Shown: positions 1 to 9,694, counted from the first letter of the stretch. The stretch: 64,000 nucleotides of DNA from Rhodomicrobium sp. Az07 (GCF_018619475.1 NZ_JAHFZG010000015.1:1-64000), one strand, 5' to 3'. Translations and numbers: made by a program. The notes: generated by a model not told the origin, from the sequence alone.

Positions 1-55
1 CCAGATCGACATAGCTGAACAGCGATCCGCTCGTCTCGTCCATCCCGCGCATCAT
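1..55 (-). CDS. IS5/IS1182-like transposase, 5' end only (runs off the window)
   Basis: Reading leftward from an ATG at 55, the first 18 codons give MMRGMDETSGSLFSYVDL. This is the characteristic N-terminus of a large group of DDE transposases usually annotated IS5 or IS1182 family, in which the segment L-F-S-Y-V-x-L-E leads into a conserved 'RVPxxHPLR' stretch. A GGGGGTG ribosome-binding site lies just upstream of the start. The rest of the gene is outside the window, so it cannot be said whether the element is intact. It suggests that an insertion sequence borders the glycosyltransferase gene at 132-1340. The call rests on a short motif and on family memory. Confidence 0.6.
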   Translation of the reverse strand, partial: MMRGMDETSGSLFSYVDL

Positions 56-131
56 CACCCCCGCCGTTACCGTGCTGAGGGTGAATCATGTTCTCAAACC
101 GCTGTCGAGACAGGAGTATTTCAGCAGCCTG

Positions 132-1340
132 CTAAAGCCCCGCCGTTTCGAGGACGAGCGCGTTGACGGCGTTCATGTCGTAGAAGCGCAGCGCGAGGCG
201 GCGCGATTCCTCCGCCATCAGCGGCATGAGGTCGGGCCGTTGCAGGAGCTGGATCATCGCGCGGACGAGCGCTTCCGGGTCGCGGACGGGCACCTTGTAG
301 CCGTTCAGCCCCTGCTGCACGAAATCGCGGCAGCTCCGCGTGTCGGTCGTGATCATGGGCCGCCCGAGCGCCAGCGCCTGAAACAACGTCCGCGGCGCGC
401 CATTGCCCCAGGAGGGGGCGACCAGCACATGACAGCGCGAGATGAGCGAGCCCGCGTCGTCGACCGGGCCGATATACTGCACGAATTCGCGGTATTGCTT
501 CAGGATCGCGGTGCCGACCGGCGCGATCGCCTCGCCGGGCGTCGACGCAAGGAAGAACCGCGCGCGGCGCGCCTTGAGGCGCATGGTTTTCGCCGCCTCG
601 CAATAATCGAGAAGGCCCTGAAGCTGATCGAGCGGCGCGGCCATCAGAAACAGCACGCCGCGATCGAGCGGCGGCAGCGGCCGCTGCACATGGCGGTGCA
701 GATCTTCACCCCAGCCGCCAACCGCGACCGCCGGTTTCGACGGCGGAAGCAGCTTCGTGTCGTCAGCGAATTTCATGTCATGCGCGCTGTGGAACACCAC
801 CGCATCGCTCCATGAGAACACGGTGCGGAAAACGGTCTTCATCGCCTGCCGGTGGCTCCACGCGGACGCGCCCGCAGCCCCTTCCATGAAGGCCGGTCCG
901 AAACTCGGCACCACCGTCACGACATGGGCGATTTTCGCCATCTTCGCCGCGGCGACGCTGACCATGCCGTTGCGCGCGGATTCGACGAGAAGCACGTCCG
1001 GCGCGAGATCGCCGAACAGGTTCGAGAGTTCGCGCATGCGCCGGTACTTGTCCCAGAGCGCGAGCTGCGGCGGCAGGGAATAGGCTTCCGCGCCGATATG
1101 CGAAAGGATGCGCATGTCGCTGTTCGCCAGGTCGGGCGCGAACGCGAAAACGCGGTGCCCGCGATTGACCATGTCGAGGATCAGGCCATGGCAGAAATTG
1201 ATCAGCGCGCCAGCCGAGGACGCGGTCACGGCAACGCGCTTCCGATGTGAGGGCAGCGGCAGGTAGGGTTGCGCGGGATATGCGGCGTGTTCGATGGCGG
1301 AGAATTCGGCAGGAGGGAGATTTTCAGAAGCGAAACGCAT
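132..1340 (-). CDS. glycosyltransferase, GT4-like (GT-B fold)
   Basis: Predicted glycosyltransferase of about 402 residues that probably transfers a sugar during surface polysaccharide synthesis. The N-terminal half has the GT-B pattern of a G-A-L-I-N-F-C loop followed by 'DMVNRGHRV'. The C-terminal half carries the donor-binding region, 'VLVAPSWGNGAPRTLFQALALG', here paraphrased as V-x-P-S..G-x-P..F-Q-A-L-A-x-G-R-P, with the usual 'NGYKVPVRDPEAL' motif near the end. The ATG at 1340 was preferred to an upstream TTG at 1349. No other sugar genes are adjacent, so donor and acceptor cannot be inferred. It lies next to a transposase fragment and may be part of an acquired polysaccharide locus. 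Confidence 0.8.
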   Translation of the reverse strand: MRFASENLPPAEFSAIEHAAYPAQPYLPLPSHRKRVAVTASSAGALINFCHGLILDMVNRGHRVFAFAPDLANSDMRILSHIGAEAYSLPPQLALWDKYRRMRELSNLFGDLAPDVLLVESARNGMVSVAAAKMAKIAHVVTVVPSFGPAFMEGAAGASAWSHRQAMKTVFRTVFSWSDAVVFHSAHDMKFADDTKLLPPSKPAVAVGGWGEDLHRHVQRPLPPLDRGVLFLMAAPLDQLQGLLDYCEAAKTMRLKARRARFFLASTPGEAIAPVGTAILKQYREFVQYIGPVDDAGSLISRCHVLVAPSWGNGAPRTLFQALALGRPMITTDTRSCRDFVQQGLNGYKVPVRDPEALVRAMIQLLQRPDLMPLMAEESRRLALRFYDMNAVNALVLETAGL

Positions 1341-1540
1341 CACTGGCAACGCACCGGGTCAAATGGCCTGTGCCGCCGATCATGCGGCCTGAAGCGTTGA
1401 ATTTTAGTATGTTTGCGCCATTGCGTCAAAGTCTCAGGCGAGCTGAAACCGGGGCATCGCAGCGCGGGCGACGCTTTCGACGTGCGGGCCACGGGTGCGG
1501 CAACCGCCGCCTTTCGCCGTCGCGCCGCTACGAATCCGTT

Positions 1541-1993
1541 CTAATGCACAGCCGCCGAGGTCTCGGCGCCGGACGCGGCGAGCGCATCGCGCTTGATACG
1601 CTGCACCATCGATGCAAGCCCATTCGAGCGTTGCGGCGTCAGATGATCGTTCAGCCCAAGCGTCTTGAAAACGGCCCTCTCGTCCGTCGTGAGGATCTCG
1701 CGCGCAGTCCGGCCGGAATACATGGCCAGCACGACCGCGATCAGCCCCTTGACCAGATGCGCGTCGCTGTCGCCGCGCAGATCGATCACCGTGTCGGGAC
1801 CGGAGCCTGTCGCCTTGCTGACAACCCACACCTGGCTCGCGCAGCCGCGTACCTTCGTGACGTCGTTGCGCTCGGCGTCGTCGAGCGGCGCAAGCGCGCG
1901 GCCAAGCTCGATCAGATATCGGTAGCGGTCCTCCCAATCGTCGAGGAAACCGAAATTCTCGACGAGTTCGTCGATTTTGGTTGAGCCGGTCAT
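1541..1993 (-). CDS. sufE: SufE family Fe-S cluster assembly protein
   Basis: SufE accepts persulfide sulfur from the cysteine desulfurase SufS and passes it to the SUF scaffold. The 150-residue protein beginning MTGSTKIDEL fits the family length. The active-site cysteine is in 'VRGCASQVWV', preceded by the helix 'WEDRYRYLIELGRAL' and followed by the 'MYSGRTAREIL' segment. A longer in-frame start at 2020 exists, but the ATG at 1993 matches the family start. The gene stands apart from other suf genes here, as is common in Hyphomicrobiales. It is distinct from the nif-type sulfur system at 16481-18336. Confidence 0.92.
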   Translation of the reverse strand: MTGSTKIDELVENFGFLDDWEDRYRYLIELGRALAPLDDAERNDVTKVRGCASQVWVVSKATGSGPDTVIDLRGDSDAHLVKGLIAVVLAMYSGRTAREILTTDERAVFKTLGLNDHLTPQRSNGLASMVQRIKRDALAASGAETSAAVH

Positions 1994-2084
1994 GAGTCTG
2001 TCCTCCGGGCGTTCGCCCAAAAATCGCTGGTGCTCCCTGATGCAAATATCTTGCCGCCACCGCGTTTTCGCAAGGCGACCGGCC

Positions 2085-4640
2085 TCAATAGGGCTTGATC
2101 AGGCGTTCGAGGTAATCGAGTTCGAGCATGGGCCGCGTCGGCTCGCCGAGACGCTTGCGAAGCTCGTCCATGATGGCGCGCGCGCGCTGGCCGCTCGATT
2201 CGTCGGGAATTTTCACGTCATCGCCCGAATTGTCGAGCGGGCCGTTCTGCTTGCGCCCCAGCGGGTCGCGGTTGGCCTGATTGCCCGCTCCCGTCCCGCC
2301 CGCCGATCGCATCATCTGCTCGGCAAGCGCGCGCGCGCCCTGCCTCAGGCTTTCGACCGCGCGCCCTTCGTCCTCGCCAGCCTCGCCGAACTGCTTCTGA
2401 CGGAGCGAGCCGACGGCGTCGCCCATCGCCTCTTCCGCCTCGCGAAGCTTCTGCTGCACGGGATCTTTACCGTCGGCGTTCATGCCGGAAAGAAGCTCCT
2501 GCAACTGCTGCAGCAAGTCTTCCTGGCGCTGGTCGAGTTCGGCGGAGCTTTTCGGAGTGCCTCGCCCCTGTTTCTGCCCCTGCTGCGGCTGCGCGCTTTT
2601 CTCGTCGTCGCCGTTCTCGTCCTGATTTTGCTGCTGGCGGAATGTATCGTCGAGAAGTTGTTGCTGCTTGCGCAGGAGATCGGTCATCTCGTCGAGCTTC
2701 TGGAGGCTCTCGGCGTCCTCTTCCTGGCTCTGGCCGCTGCCCTGCGCGGTTTGCAGCGACTCGAGGATGTCGCGAAGCTGGTTCAGCATTTGCGCGGCGG
2801 CGTCGGCGGAGCCCGATTTCGCGAGGTTTTCGATCCTGTCGAGAAGCCGGGCGAGATCTTGCGGCGAGATCGTCTTTGCATTCGGCGAGGCGGCCGCCCG
2901 GTCGGCATTCTTGTTCTGCTGCTGCCGGAGCGCCTGCAAATAGCTGTTCAGCGCTTGCCGAAGCTCGGCCATCAGCTTCTGGATTTCCTCACGCGACGCG
3001 CCCCGTTCGATGGCGTCTTTAAGGCGCTCCTGCGCGGCGCGAAGCTCGCGCTCCGCCGCCGACAAATTGCCGTCCTCGATGCGAATGGCGACGTCCCAGA
3101 GTTGTCCGACCACGTCTTCGATGTCGGCGATGTCCGGATTGTTTTTCAATCGCCAGAACGTCGAGCGCAGGCCGAGATAAATCGGGGCGCTCGCCCCCTC
3201 GTCCTGAGCGGCGGCGGCCAGCGCGTCGAGATTGTCCGCGACGCGTGCCGTGTCGGCGGGGTTCTGTACGAGCGAACGGCGCTGGTCGATGGTGCCGCGC
3301 GCGAGCGTCTTGGTGAATTTCCGCTCGGGAAGGATCATGCCGCGCGGCGCACTCAACCCTTCACGCCCCACCTCGTCCTTCGCCGCGAGCGTGATGACCA
3401 CCGGCAGGCCCGCCCATGGATGCGATGTCAGATCCTTGTAGGTCTTCGCTTCGGCGGCCTTCACCGGCGCATGCGGAAGCGAAAGCGGGAACACGGGCGG
3501 CTTGCCGATCTGCGGAAGGCTCGGCGGCGGGCCTTCCACGGCCTCGCTGTCCCTTTCGCCGACGGACGGGATGATGACCCGCTCCACGCGCGCTTCCGCG
3601 TTTGCGACGCCGTAATCGTCGTCCACCTTGTATTTCAGCAGCATGACCGCGCGCGGCGACACCTCGATCGGCCCGTGAAACGCGATCCGGGGCGCGCTGT
3701 CCGGAACGACGCTCAAGCGCCACGACCGCTCGGAGCCGAGCGTCCAGCCGATGGAAAGCGTCACATCCTCATCGATAGCGCTCGTATATTCGGCATAGGT
3801 GTCGGTCGACTGCGCGGTTGGCGTAACCGGCTGCTTGCCGCCGCCGGGCGACGCCAGCGCAACGCTATAGCCCTTCGCGTCGGAGCCATTGATCTTGACG
3901 GTGAGCGTAGAGCCCTGCGGTACGGGCACCGCGTCCGTTGCCGACGCGGTCGCGGTTAGCACGAACGGTTCCTTGCGCGTGTACGCTGGCGGGGAAATCC
4001 ACGCGTCGATGCGCAAACCGTTCCCGATGAGGGGAAGATCGGGCACCGTGAAAGCGGCGCGGATGCGGTTCGGCAGGTTTTCCTGCGTCGATGCCAGCGC
4101 GCCGACGAGCAGGAGCACGAGCAGCGCGCGAAGGGCGAAAGGGTCGTAACGGTCGACACGGGGCCGAGCTTCGCCGGTCTTGAGCTTCGTGAGCGACCGG
4201 GCCGCGCGCGCTTGATGCGCCTCCCACAGCGCGCGCGTCGCGGGCGGGGCATCCTGCGAAAGTGTATCCTCAAAGGCCGTCAGCGGGCGATGATCGAGGG
4301 CCGAGGCGCGTTCGATCCGGTCGAGCGCGTCCTGCCGCGACGGAGGCCGCCAGAACACGAGCGGCACCAGCGACAAGACGAACCCCGCGCCGAAGCCCCA
4401 CAAAAGGCCGAAATGCGCGACCGGCGGCAGCATCTGCCACACCTCGAACGCCGAGAGCAGCACGAAGACTCCGGCCACCGCGAGCGGCAGCCAGACGCGC
4501 GGCCACAGCTTTTCGAACAGCATCGCGCGACGCGCGGCGCGCACCTTCCGCCTCAGCAGGCGTTCCTCGGCGGACGGCGATGCCTCGATGCCGATCCCGG
4601 CCCCGGCCTCGTTTTCGGATTTGCTGCCTTGCGTCGTCAT
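2085..4640 (-). CDS. TIGR02302 / DUF4175 family membrane protein
   Basis: Large inner-membrane protein of 851 residues of unknown function, conserved across Hyphomicrobiales (TIGR02302/DUF4175). Two membrane segments lie at about residues 46-68 and 73-97, and a third at about 165-185. A long, probably periplasmic, middle region with Ig-like beta-rich sequence follows. The C-terminal third is helical and rich in Gln, Glu, Asp and Arg (about 560-740), with coiled-coil character. It ends in a conserved 'LGEPTRPMLELDYLERLIKPY' tail (abridged: L-G-E-P-T-R-P..D-Y-L-x-R-L). The gene is intact and lies downstream of recR on the same strand, 41 bp away. No biochemical role is known to me. Confidence 0.88.
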   Translation of the reverse strand: MTTQGSKSENEAGAGIGIEASPSAEERLLRRKVRAARRAMLFEKLWPRVWLPLAVAGVFVLLSAFEVWQMLPPVAHFGLLWGFGAGFVLSLVPLVFWRPPSRQDALDRIERASALDHRPLTAFEDTLSQDAPPATRALWEAHQARAARSLTKLKTGEARPRVDRYDPFALRALLVLLLVGALASTQENLPNRIRAAFTVPDLPLIGNGLRIDAWISPPAYTRKEPFVLTATASATDAVPVPQGSTLTVKINGSDAKGYSVALASPGGGKQPVTPTAQSTDTYAEYTSAIDEDVTLSIGWTLGSERSWRLSVVPDSAPRIAFHGPIEVSPRAVMLLKYKVDDDYGVANAEARVERVIIPSVGERDSEAVEGPPPSLPQIGKPPVFPLSLPHAPVKAAEAKTYKDLTSHPWAGLPVVITLAAKDEVGREGLSAPRGMILPERKFTKTLARGTIDQRRSLVQNPADTARVADNLDALAAAAQDEGASAPIYLGLRSTFWRLKNNPDIADIEDVVGQLWDVAIRIEDGNLSAAERELRAAQERLKDAIERGASREEIQKLMAELRQALNSYLQALRQQQNKNADRAAASPNAKTISPQDLARLLDRIENLAKSGSADAAAQMLNQLRDILESLQTAQGSGQSQEEDAESLQKLDEMTDLLRKQQQLLDDTFRQQQNQDENGDDEKSAQPQQGQKQGRGTPKSSAELDQRQEDLLQQLQELLSGMNADGKDPVQQKLREAEEAMGDAVGSLRQKQFGEAGEDEGRAVESLRQGARALAEQMMRSAGGTGAGNQANRDPLGRKQNGPLDNSGDDVKIPDESSGQRARAIMDELRKRLGEPTRPMLELDYLERLIKPY

Positions 4641-4681
4641 TCCAACACGATACCACAGGAAAGAAAGCGACCGTAAGGCCG

Positions 4682-5296
4682 TTACATCGGCTGGCGAAGC
4701 TTGATCGCGGCGGCGAGCGTGCCTTCGTCGAGATAGTCCAGTTCGCCGCCCACCGGCACGCCGCGCGCGAGACGCGTCACCTTCAGCGGCAAGCCATCCA
4801 ACTCAGCCGCAATGTAATGCGCCGTCGACTGGCCTTCCACCGTTGCGTTGAGCGCGAGGATGATTTCGTTAACGCCGGGCGCCCGCGCGCGCTCCATCAG
4901 CTTCGCGAGCGTGAGGTCGTCCGGCCCGCGCCCGTCGAGCGGCGACAGCGTGCCGCCGAGCACGTGATAGCGGGCCCGCACGATGCCCGCCCGCTCCAGC
5001 GCCCACAGATCGCCCACCTCCTCCACCACGCAGATCGTGGAGGCGTCGCGGCCCGCATCCGCGCAGATGGCGCAGGGCTGCTGCGTGTCGATGTTGCCGC
5101 ATTCCTTGCAGATGGCGATCTTCTCGGCGGCGATGCCGAGCGCGCGGGCGAGCGGCAGCAGAAGCTGCTCGCGCTTCTTGATGAGGTGCAGCGCCGCGCG
5201 TCGCGCCGAGCGCGGCCCGAGGCCGGGCAGCTTCGCGAGCAACGCGATCAGATCTTCGATTTCGGCGCCGGAGGATTTCTTTTGCGGTGGCAGCAT
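4682..5296 (-). CDS. recR: recombination protein RecR
   Basis: RecR acts with RecO and RecF to load RecA at single-stranded gaps. The 204-residue protein has the N-terminal helix-hairpin-helix '[19 protein letters not shown]' (about 18-36), a four-cysteine zinc finger ([16 protein letters not shown], about 62-77), and a Toprim domain beginning 'ICVVEE'. The C-terminus has the Walker-like segment '[16 protein letters not shown]'. In many bacteria recR follows dnaX and ybaB. Here it sits instead between the OmpA-like gene and the TIGR02302 gene. Length and all motifs are normal. Confidence 0.97.
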   Translation of the reverse strand: MLPPQKKSSGAEIEDLIALLAKLPGLGPRSARRAALHLIKKREQLLLPLARALGIAAEKIAICKECGNIDTQQPCAICADAGRDASTICVVEEVGDLWALERAGIVRARYHVLGGTLSPLDGRGPDDLTLAKLMERARAPGVNEIILALNATVEGQSTAHYIAAELDGLPLKVTRLARGVPVGGELDYLDEGTLAAAIKLRQPM

Positions 5297-5345
5297 GGCG
5301 ATCAGATAACGAAGCCGCGCGCGATCCGCAACCGAAACGGCGCGG

Positions 5346-6365
5346 CTATTTCTCCGTGAGTTTCAGCTCGATGCGGCGGTTCTTGCGCAGATCGTCGTCG
5401 GTGAAGCCGCCCGTGAGCGGCTGATATTCGCCGAAGCCCGCCGCGACGAGCCGGTTCGGCGGCACGCCCTTCGACACGAGATATTTCACCACCGAGATGG
5501 CGCGCTGCGAGGAAAGCTCCCAGTTCGAGCGGAACGCTGCCGTCGAAATAGGGCGCACATCGGTGTGGCCGTCGATGCGGAGCACCCAGCTTATGTCGCG
5601 CGGGATCTTCGTTTCGAGGTCTTTCAGCGCGGTGACGAGCTTGTCGAGTTCGGCGTAGCCCAGCGGCGCGAGATCCGCCGAGCCGCTATCGAAGAAGATT
5701 TCGGACTGGAACACGAAGCGGTCGCCCACGACCTGAATGTCGTCGCGGTCGCCGAGCGACTTCTTCAACTCGCCGAAGAACGTCGAGCGATATTGCGAAA
5801 GCTCCTGCACGCGCTTCGCGAGCGCCACATTCAGCCGCTGACCGAGGTCCGCGATCTGCGTCTGGGCCTGCTTGTCGCGCTTGTCCGAATCTCCGAGCGA
5901 GTTTTCGAGCGCGGCCATCTGTTTGCGAAGCGCGAGGATCTGCTGGTTGAGAAGCTCCACCTGTGCCAGCGCCTGCGCTGTAATGCTCTTTTGCTCGTCG
6001 AGTTGCGTCGTGACGGCCGCGACGCGAGCATCGCCGCTCTTGGCCGAGTCGACCGACAGGAGGTTCGTCAGCCGCTTGTTTTCGGCGCTGGCGGAGGCGA
6101 GCGTCTCACGAAGCCCGCTCGTTTCTTCCATCGCGGTCTTCTTCTGCGAGCGTTCGAGCGAGAGGAGGTCGGCCATCTGCGCGATCTGGCGCTGAAGCCT
6201 GGCGAGCGCGCTGTCCTTGCCGCTCGCGTCCTGCGCCGCGAAATATTGCGCGACCATGAACAGGACCATGAGAAAGGTCACGACGAGAAGCAGCGTCGAC
6301 AACGCATCGACAAAGCCCGGCCAATAGTCGACGGCGGGCGGGCGGCGGCGCTTCGAAAGGGCCAT
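5346..6365 (-). CDS. MotB/OmpA-like peptidoglycan-binding protein with coiled coil
   Basis: Single-pass membrane protein of 339 residues. One membrane helix lies at about residues 18-43 and begins with an acidic residue (WPGFVDAL, Asp20), like the proton-binding Asp of MotB. A long coiled coil follows (about 50-200). The C-terminal OmpA domain (about 220-335) carries the '[10 protein letters not shown]' and 'NWELSSQRA' peptidoglycan-binding motifs. The MotA/TolQ-like gene lies 17 bp upstream, so the two very probably form one ion-driven complex anchored to the cell wall. No flagellar genes are nearby and the coiled coil is not typical of MotB. I do not assign it to the flagellar motor. Confidence 0.88.
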   Translation of the reverse strand: MALSKRRRPPAVDYWPGFVDALSTLLLVVTFLMVLFMVAQYFAAQDASGKDSALARLQRQIAQMADLLSLERSQKKTAMEETSGLRETLASASAENKRLTNLLSVDSAKSGDARVAAVTTQLDEQKSITAQALAQVELLNQQILALRKQMAALENSLGDSDKRDKQAQTQIADLGQRLNVALAKRVQELSQYRSTFFGELKKSLGDRDDIQVVGDRFVFQSEIFFDSGSADLAPLGYAELDKLVTALKDLETKIPRDISWVLRIDGHTDVRPISTAAFRSNWELSSQRAISVVKYLVSKGVPPNRLVAAGFGEYQPLTGGFTDDDLRKNRRIELKLTEK

Positions 6366-6382
6366 CGGGTGATCCTCCGGGG

Positions 6383-7429
6383 CTACCGGTCCACGGGGTC
6401 GCGGCGGGCGCGCGCGGCGATCTCGCGAAGCGCGCTGGCGAGGCGGTTCTGCTCCTTCAGCACGGCGGCGAGTTCATTCTGGCCGTGCGACTGCTCATCC
6501 ACCCATTCGCGCAAGACCTTCTGTTCCGCGCGCATCTGCTGAACGAGCTTGTCGATCCCCTCCGACAGTCTCGCGAGTTGCTCGTTGTTCGCGCCGCCTC
6601 CGCGAATGAAGCCGTGCTCGATCTTCTCGGCGAGGTCGGAGATGCTGCGTTGCATGTCGAGCAGCGCGAAGCGGAACTGCGCCTGCGAGCCGGGCGCGTC
6701 GGCCGGGCCTTCGGAACGAAGCTCGGTGATGGTCGAGAGCCATTCTTCGAGTTCGTTGTAGAAGCGCGCCTGCGCCTGCCCGGCCTGGAGGTCGAGGAAG
6801 CCGAGGATGAGCGAGCCTGCGAGGCCGAACAGCGAGGCCGAGAATGCCGTCCCCATGCCGCGCAACGGCGCCTCAAGGCCGGTCTTCAGTTCCTGAAAGA
6901 CTTCGGCCGTTTCCTTGCCTTCGGTGTTCAGCGCGGAAATGGTCTGGCCCACCGATCCCGTCGTTTCGAGAAGGCCCCAGAATGTGCCGAGGAGGCCGAG
7001 GAAGATGAGCAGCCCGACGAGATAGCGCGTGGTTTCGCGGCTTTCGTCGAGACGGGAGGCGATGGAGTCGAGGATCGAGCGCATCGCGACGGGCGAAATC
7101 GTGCCCTGTCCCTGCCGCCGCTTCAACAGCGTCGCCATCGGCGCGAGCATGGCCGGCAGGCGATCCGTCGCCACGGGATCGGAGAGGCGGAAATTGTTCA
7201 CCCAGCGCACCTCGGGGAAGAGGCGGAATACCTGCTGGAAGGTGTAGAGGATGCCGAAGATCAGCACGCCGACGATCAGCGTATTCAACGGACGGTTGTG
7301 ATCGAAATTTTCGATGATCTGCTTATGGATGATAAAGCCGATCAGCCCCGCGAGAATCAAGAAGAGAAGCATGCGGCCGACGAACCGCCCGGGGCCGGAT
7401 AACGTCTTGTAGTAGGGTGATTTACTCAT
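6383..7429 (-). CDS. MotA/TolQ/ExbB-like proton channel protein
   Basis: Inner-membrane protein of 348 residues, the likely channel partner of the OmpA-like protein encoded just downstream. Membrane helices are visible at about 17-38, 46-68, 132-155 and 190-213. The third contains 'LLGTFWGLLETTGSVG', the conserved T-F-x-G-L segment of MotA/TolQ proteins. The fourth contains 'AFSASLFGLAGSLILGFLDLQ'. A helical C-terminal tail of about 100 residues follows. The ATG at 7429 (MSKSPYYKT) was chosen over an upstream start at 7465. The pair is separated by 17 bp and probably co-transcribed. The ion it conducts and its cellular task are unknown. Confidence 0.87.
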   Translation of the reverse strand: MSKSPYYKTLSGPGRFVGRMLLFLILAGLIGFIIHKQIIENFDHNRPLNTLIVGVLIFGILYTFQQVFRLFPEVRWVNNFRLSDPVATDRLPAMLAPMATLLKRRQGQGTISPVAMRSILDSIASRLDESRETTRYLVGLLIFLGLLGTFWGLLETTGSVGQTISALNTEGKETAEVFQELKTGLEAPLRGMGTAFSASLFGLAGSLILGFLDLQAGQAQARFYNELEEWLSTITELRSEGPADAPGSQAQFRFALLDMQRSISDLAEKIEHGFIRGGGANNEQLARLSEGIDKLVQQMRAEQKVLREWVDEQSHGQNELAAVLKEQNRLASALREIAARARRDPVDR

Positions 7430-7543
7430 GATCAGCGTGTCCCGCGGTCGCGTCGATCCGTGCAAAACTCAAGCTTTTGGACGCCGTATACACCATTTGT
7501 GGAAGGCGCGGAATACAACTTCACACTGAACGGCACAACTTTT

Positions 7544-8338
7544 CTAAGCTTTAACGGCGATGCGTTTCAAAATCGCCGCATGGATCGACTCGTTGCCGCA
7601 AACGACGGTGCCGCTCTTCAGCATGTTCTGGCCGCCATCCGCGTCCGAAACGTAGCCGCCTGCCTCGCGCACGATGACGATGCCCGCAGCCATGTCCCAC
7701 GGCTGGATGTTGCGCTCCCAGTAGCCATCGAAGCGCCCCTGCGCCACCCAAGCCAGATCGACCGACGCGGCGCCGGTGCGGCGGATACCGGCCGCATCGA
7801 CCATGACGTTGTAAATCTCGTGCAGGTTCTGCTCCTGCCCCGGCTTGCCGCGATGGGCGATGCCGGTGGCGATGACCGCCGCGTCGAGGTTGTCGCGGGC
7901 GGCCACGCGCAGGCGGCGCGAGTCGTTAAAGAAAGCGCCCTTGCCGCGCTCGGCGGTGTAGAGATCGCCATTCGCCGGATTGTAGATGAGGCCCGCCACG
8001 AGTTCGCCATCGCGTTCGAGCGCGACGGAGATGGAAAACAGCGGAATGCCGTGCAGAAAGTTTGTCGTGCCGTCGAGCGGATCGATGATCCAGACGTGAG
8101 ATTTGTCTGGCCCTTCGACGAAGCCGCGCTCTTCCATGAGGAAGCAGTAGCCATGGCGCGCCTTCGACAATTCCTCGTACAGGATCGTTTCGGCGCGATG
8201 GTCGGCGGCGGAGACGAAATTCGCCGGGCCTTTCACGCTGACCTGAAGATGTTCGACCTCGCCGAAATCGCGCGCGAGGCTGCGGCCCGCCTTTCGGGCG
8301 GCATTGATCATGATCGTCATCAGCGCTGATGCGGGCAT
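7544..8338 (-). CDS. suhB: inositol monophosphatase family protein (SuhB-like)
   Basis: Mg2+-dependent phosphatase of the IMPase/SuhB family, 264 residues. The metal-binding motif 'WIIDPLDGTTNFLHG' lies near residue 84, and the second family motif, 'QPWDMAAGIVIVREAGG', lies near residue 210. An acidic metal ligand is expected in 'EERGFVEG' (about 70). The ATG at 8338 (MPASALMTIMINAARKAG) matches the family start better than the upstream codon at 8410. It lies 171 bp downstream of efp, an arrangement common in Hyphomicrobiales. The substrate may be inositol-1-phosphate, or the protein may act as an RNA/ribosome factor as E. coli SuhB does. The sequence does not decide. Confidence 0.92.
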   Translation of the reverse strand: MPASALMTIMINAARKAGRSLARDFGEVEHLQVSVKGPANFVSAADHRAETILYEELSKARHGYCFLMEERGFVEGPDKSHVWIIDPLDGTTNFLHGIPLFSISVALERDGELVAGLIYNPANGDLYTAERGKGAFFNDSRRLRVAARDNLDAAVIATGIAHRGKPGQEQNLHEIYNVMVDAAGIRRTGAASVDLAWVAQGRFDGYWERNIQPWDMAAGIVIVREAGGYVSDADGGQNMLKSGTVVCGNESIHAAILKRIAVKA

Positions 8339-8509
8339 GGCGAAAACTCCACAATGTCGACGGCGGGCTTGCCAGCCGGAAAATCGAAACCGATACGTTC
8401 GCGGAAGCATGGCACTTTCGCGTTGCGTCTTCGCGACAATGCCGGAGCCCGGCCCGAGGCCGCCCCGGCATTTGCGAAAAATCTGCCCGAAGGCGCTTGT
8501 GGCCCTATT

Positions 8510-9073
8510 CTACTCCGCGCGGCGGATATAGGCGATCTCGTTCGTATCGACGACGATCTTCTCGCCCGAGGAGATGAAGGGCGGGACCATGACACGCACG
8601 CCGTTTTCGAGCACTGCGGGCTTGTAGGAGGAAGCCGCCGTCTGGCCCTTCACCACGGGATCGGCTTCCACGATGGCAAGCGTCACCTGATCGGGCAGTT
8701 CGATGCCGATGGCGCGGCCTTCGTGCATCTCGACGATGACCTTCATGCCGTCCTGAAGGAAAGCGGAGCGCTCGCCGACGAAATCCTTCGCAAGCTCGAT
8801 CTGCTCGTAGGATTCGGTGTCCATGAAAACGAGCATGTCTTCCTGAACATACAGGAACTGGAAGTCCTTCTGTTCGAGGCGGACCTTCTCGACCGTCTCG
8901 GATGAGCGGAAGCGCTCGTTGAGCTTCGAGCCGTTGATGAGGTTCTTGAGTTCGACCTGATTGTAGGCTGGGCCCTTGCCGGGCTTCACGGCTTGCGTCT
9001 TGACTGCAATCCAAAGGCTGTTGTTGTGCTCGATGACGTTGCCGGGTCGGATTTCATTGCCGTTGATTTTCAT
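8510..9073 (-). CDS. efp: translation elongation factor P
   Basis: EF-P relieves ribosome stalling at polyproline stretches. The 187-residue protein beginning [12 protein letters not shown] has three beta-barrel domains. The functional loop of domain I reads '[16 protein letters not shown]', with lysine at the position modified by beta-lysylation in E. coli (Lys34). It is not arginine, as in the rhamnosylated type. The C-terminal domain has '[20 protein letters not shown]', the EF-P signature region. The ATG at 9073 was used instead of a longer in-frame start at 9202. No EpmA/EpmB modification gene is in the window. The suhB gene follows downstream. Confidence 0.97.
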   Translation of the reverse strand: MKINGNEIRPGNVIEHNNSLWIAVKTQAVKPGKGPAYNQVELKNLINGSKLNERFRSSETVEKVRLEQKDFQFLYVQEDMLVFMDTESYEQIELAKDFVGERSAFLQDGMKVIVEMHEGRAIGIELPDQVTLAIVEADPVVKGQTAASSYKPAVLENGVRVMVPPFISSGEKIVVDTNEIAYIRRAE

Positions 9074-9230
9074 GGAAGCGCTCGCGCGTGAGAATTCGTT
9101 GCGAAAGGTGTGGCGGATGCGTTGGGGTTGTGTCAAGGCCAAGAGGACGAAACACCGCGTACGATGGATGCGCCCCCGGTTGCTGCTAGCAAGGCGCTTC
9201 ACATATCCGAGCGCGCCGGACCCGAAGCGC

Positions 9231-9563
9231 TCACTCGCCCGCAGTCAGCTTCCGCCGCACTCCCCAACCCGCAAGCACGTCTTCAATCTCGGCTGCGACA
9301 AAATGCCTGGCTGCCGCCTGATCATATCCATCATGCAGCAGCGCGTCGTAATCGGTCAGCGCGTGGCGCACGAAAGCGACCATCGACAGCCACGCGGCCG
9401 TTTCCGGCGACGCCTTCGAAAGCCCCGCGCTGTCTATCGCATGATCCGCTATGGCGTTGAATTCAAACGACGGAATTTTCGGTGCGAGCCGCCTCAGCGC
9501 GTCTTCGACTTCTCGTCGCGATGCCATGCGAGCCTCGTCGGGCGGCGAGCGTTTTCGGCCCAT
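9231..9563 (-). CDS. DUF2293 family protein
   Basis: Small protein of about 110 residues with no assigned function, matching the DUF2293 pattern. A helical segment '[19 protein letters not shown]' is followed by '[20 protein letters not shown]' and '[23 protein letters not shown]'. The start is uncertain. The ATG at 9563 (MGRKRSPP) is given, and ATGs at 9602 and 9527 are alternatives. It is transcribed toward efp, with a 157-bp gap. The sequence is predicted soluble and shows no metal or nucleotide motif. Confidence 0.75.
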   Translation of the reverse strand: MGRKRSPPDEARMASRREVEDALRRLAPKIPSFEFNAIADHAIDSAGLSKASPETAAWLSMVAFVRHALTDYDALLHDGYDQAAARHFVAAEIEDVLAGWGVRRKLTAGE

Positions 9564-9694
9564 ATCGCACGAAACGCTCCCGAATGCACGTGCACCCTTC
9601 ACAGAATTGACACGCGCATGTAGTATCCGCGTCAGTGTATAGAGCGACGTACGTGCGAGCGTGGCCCCGACTTAACGGCAATCGTTGAGGTAAG

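Noticed and set aside
1977-3959. Long plus-strand frame opposite the TIGR02302 gene
   Set aside because: Same explanation: the minus-strand gene has family motifs and membrane helices, the plus frame has none.
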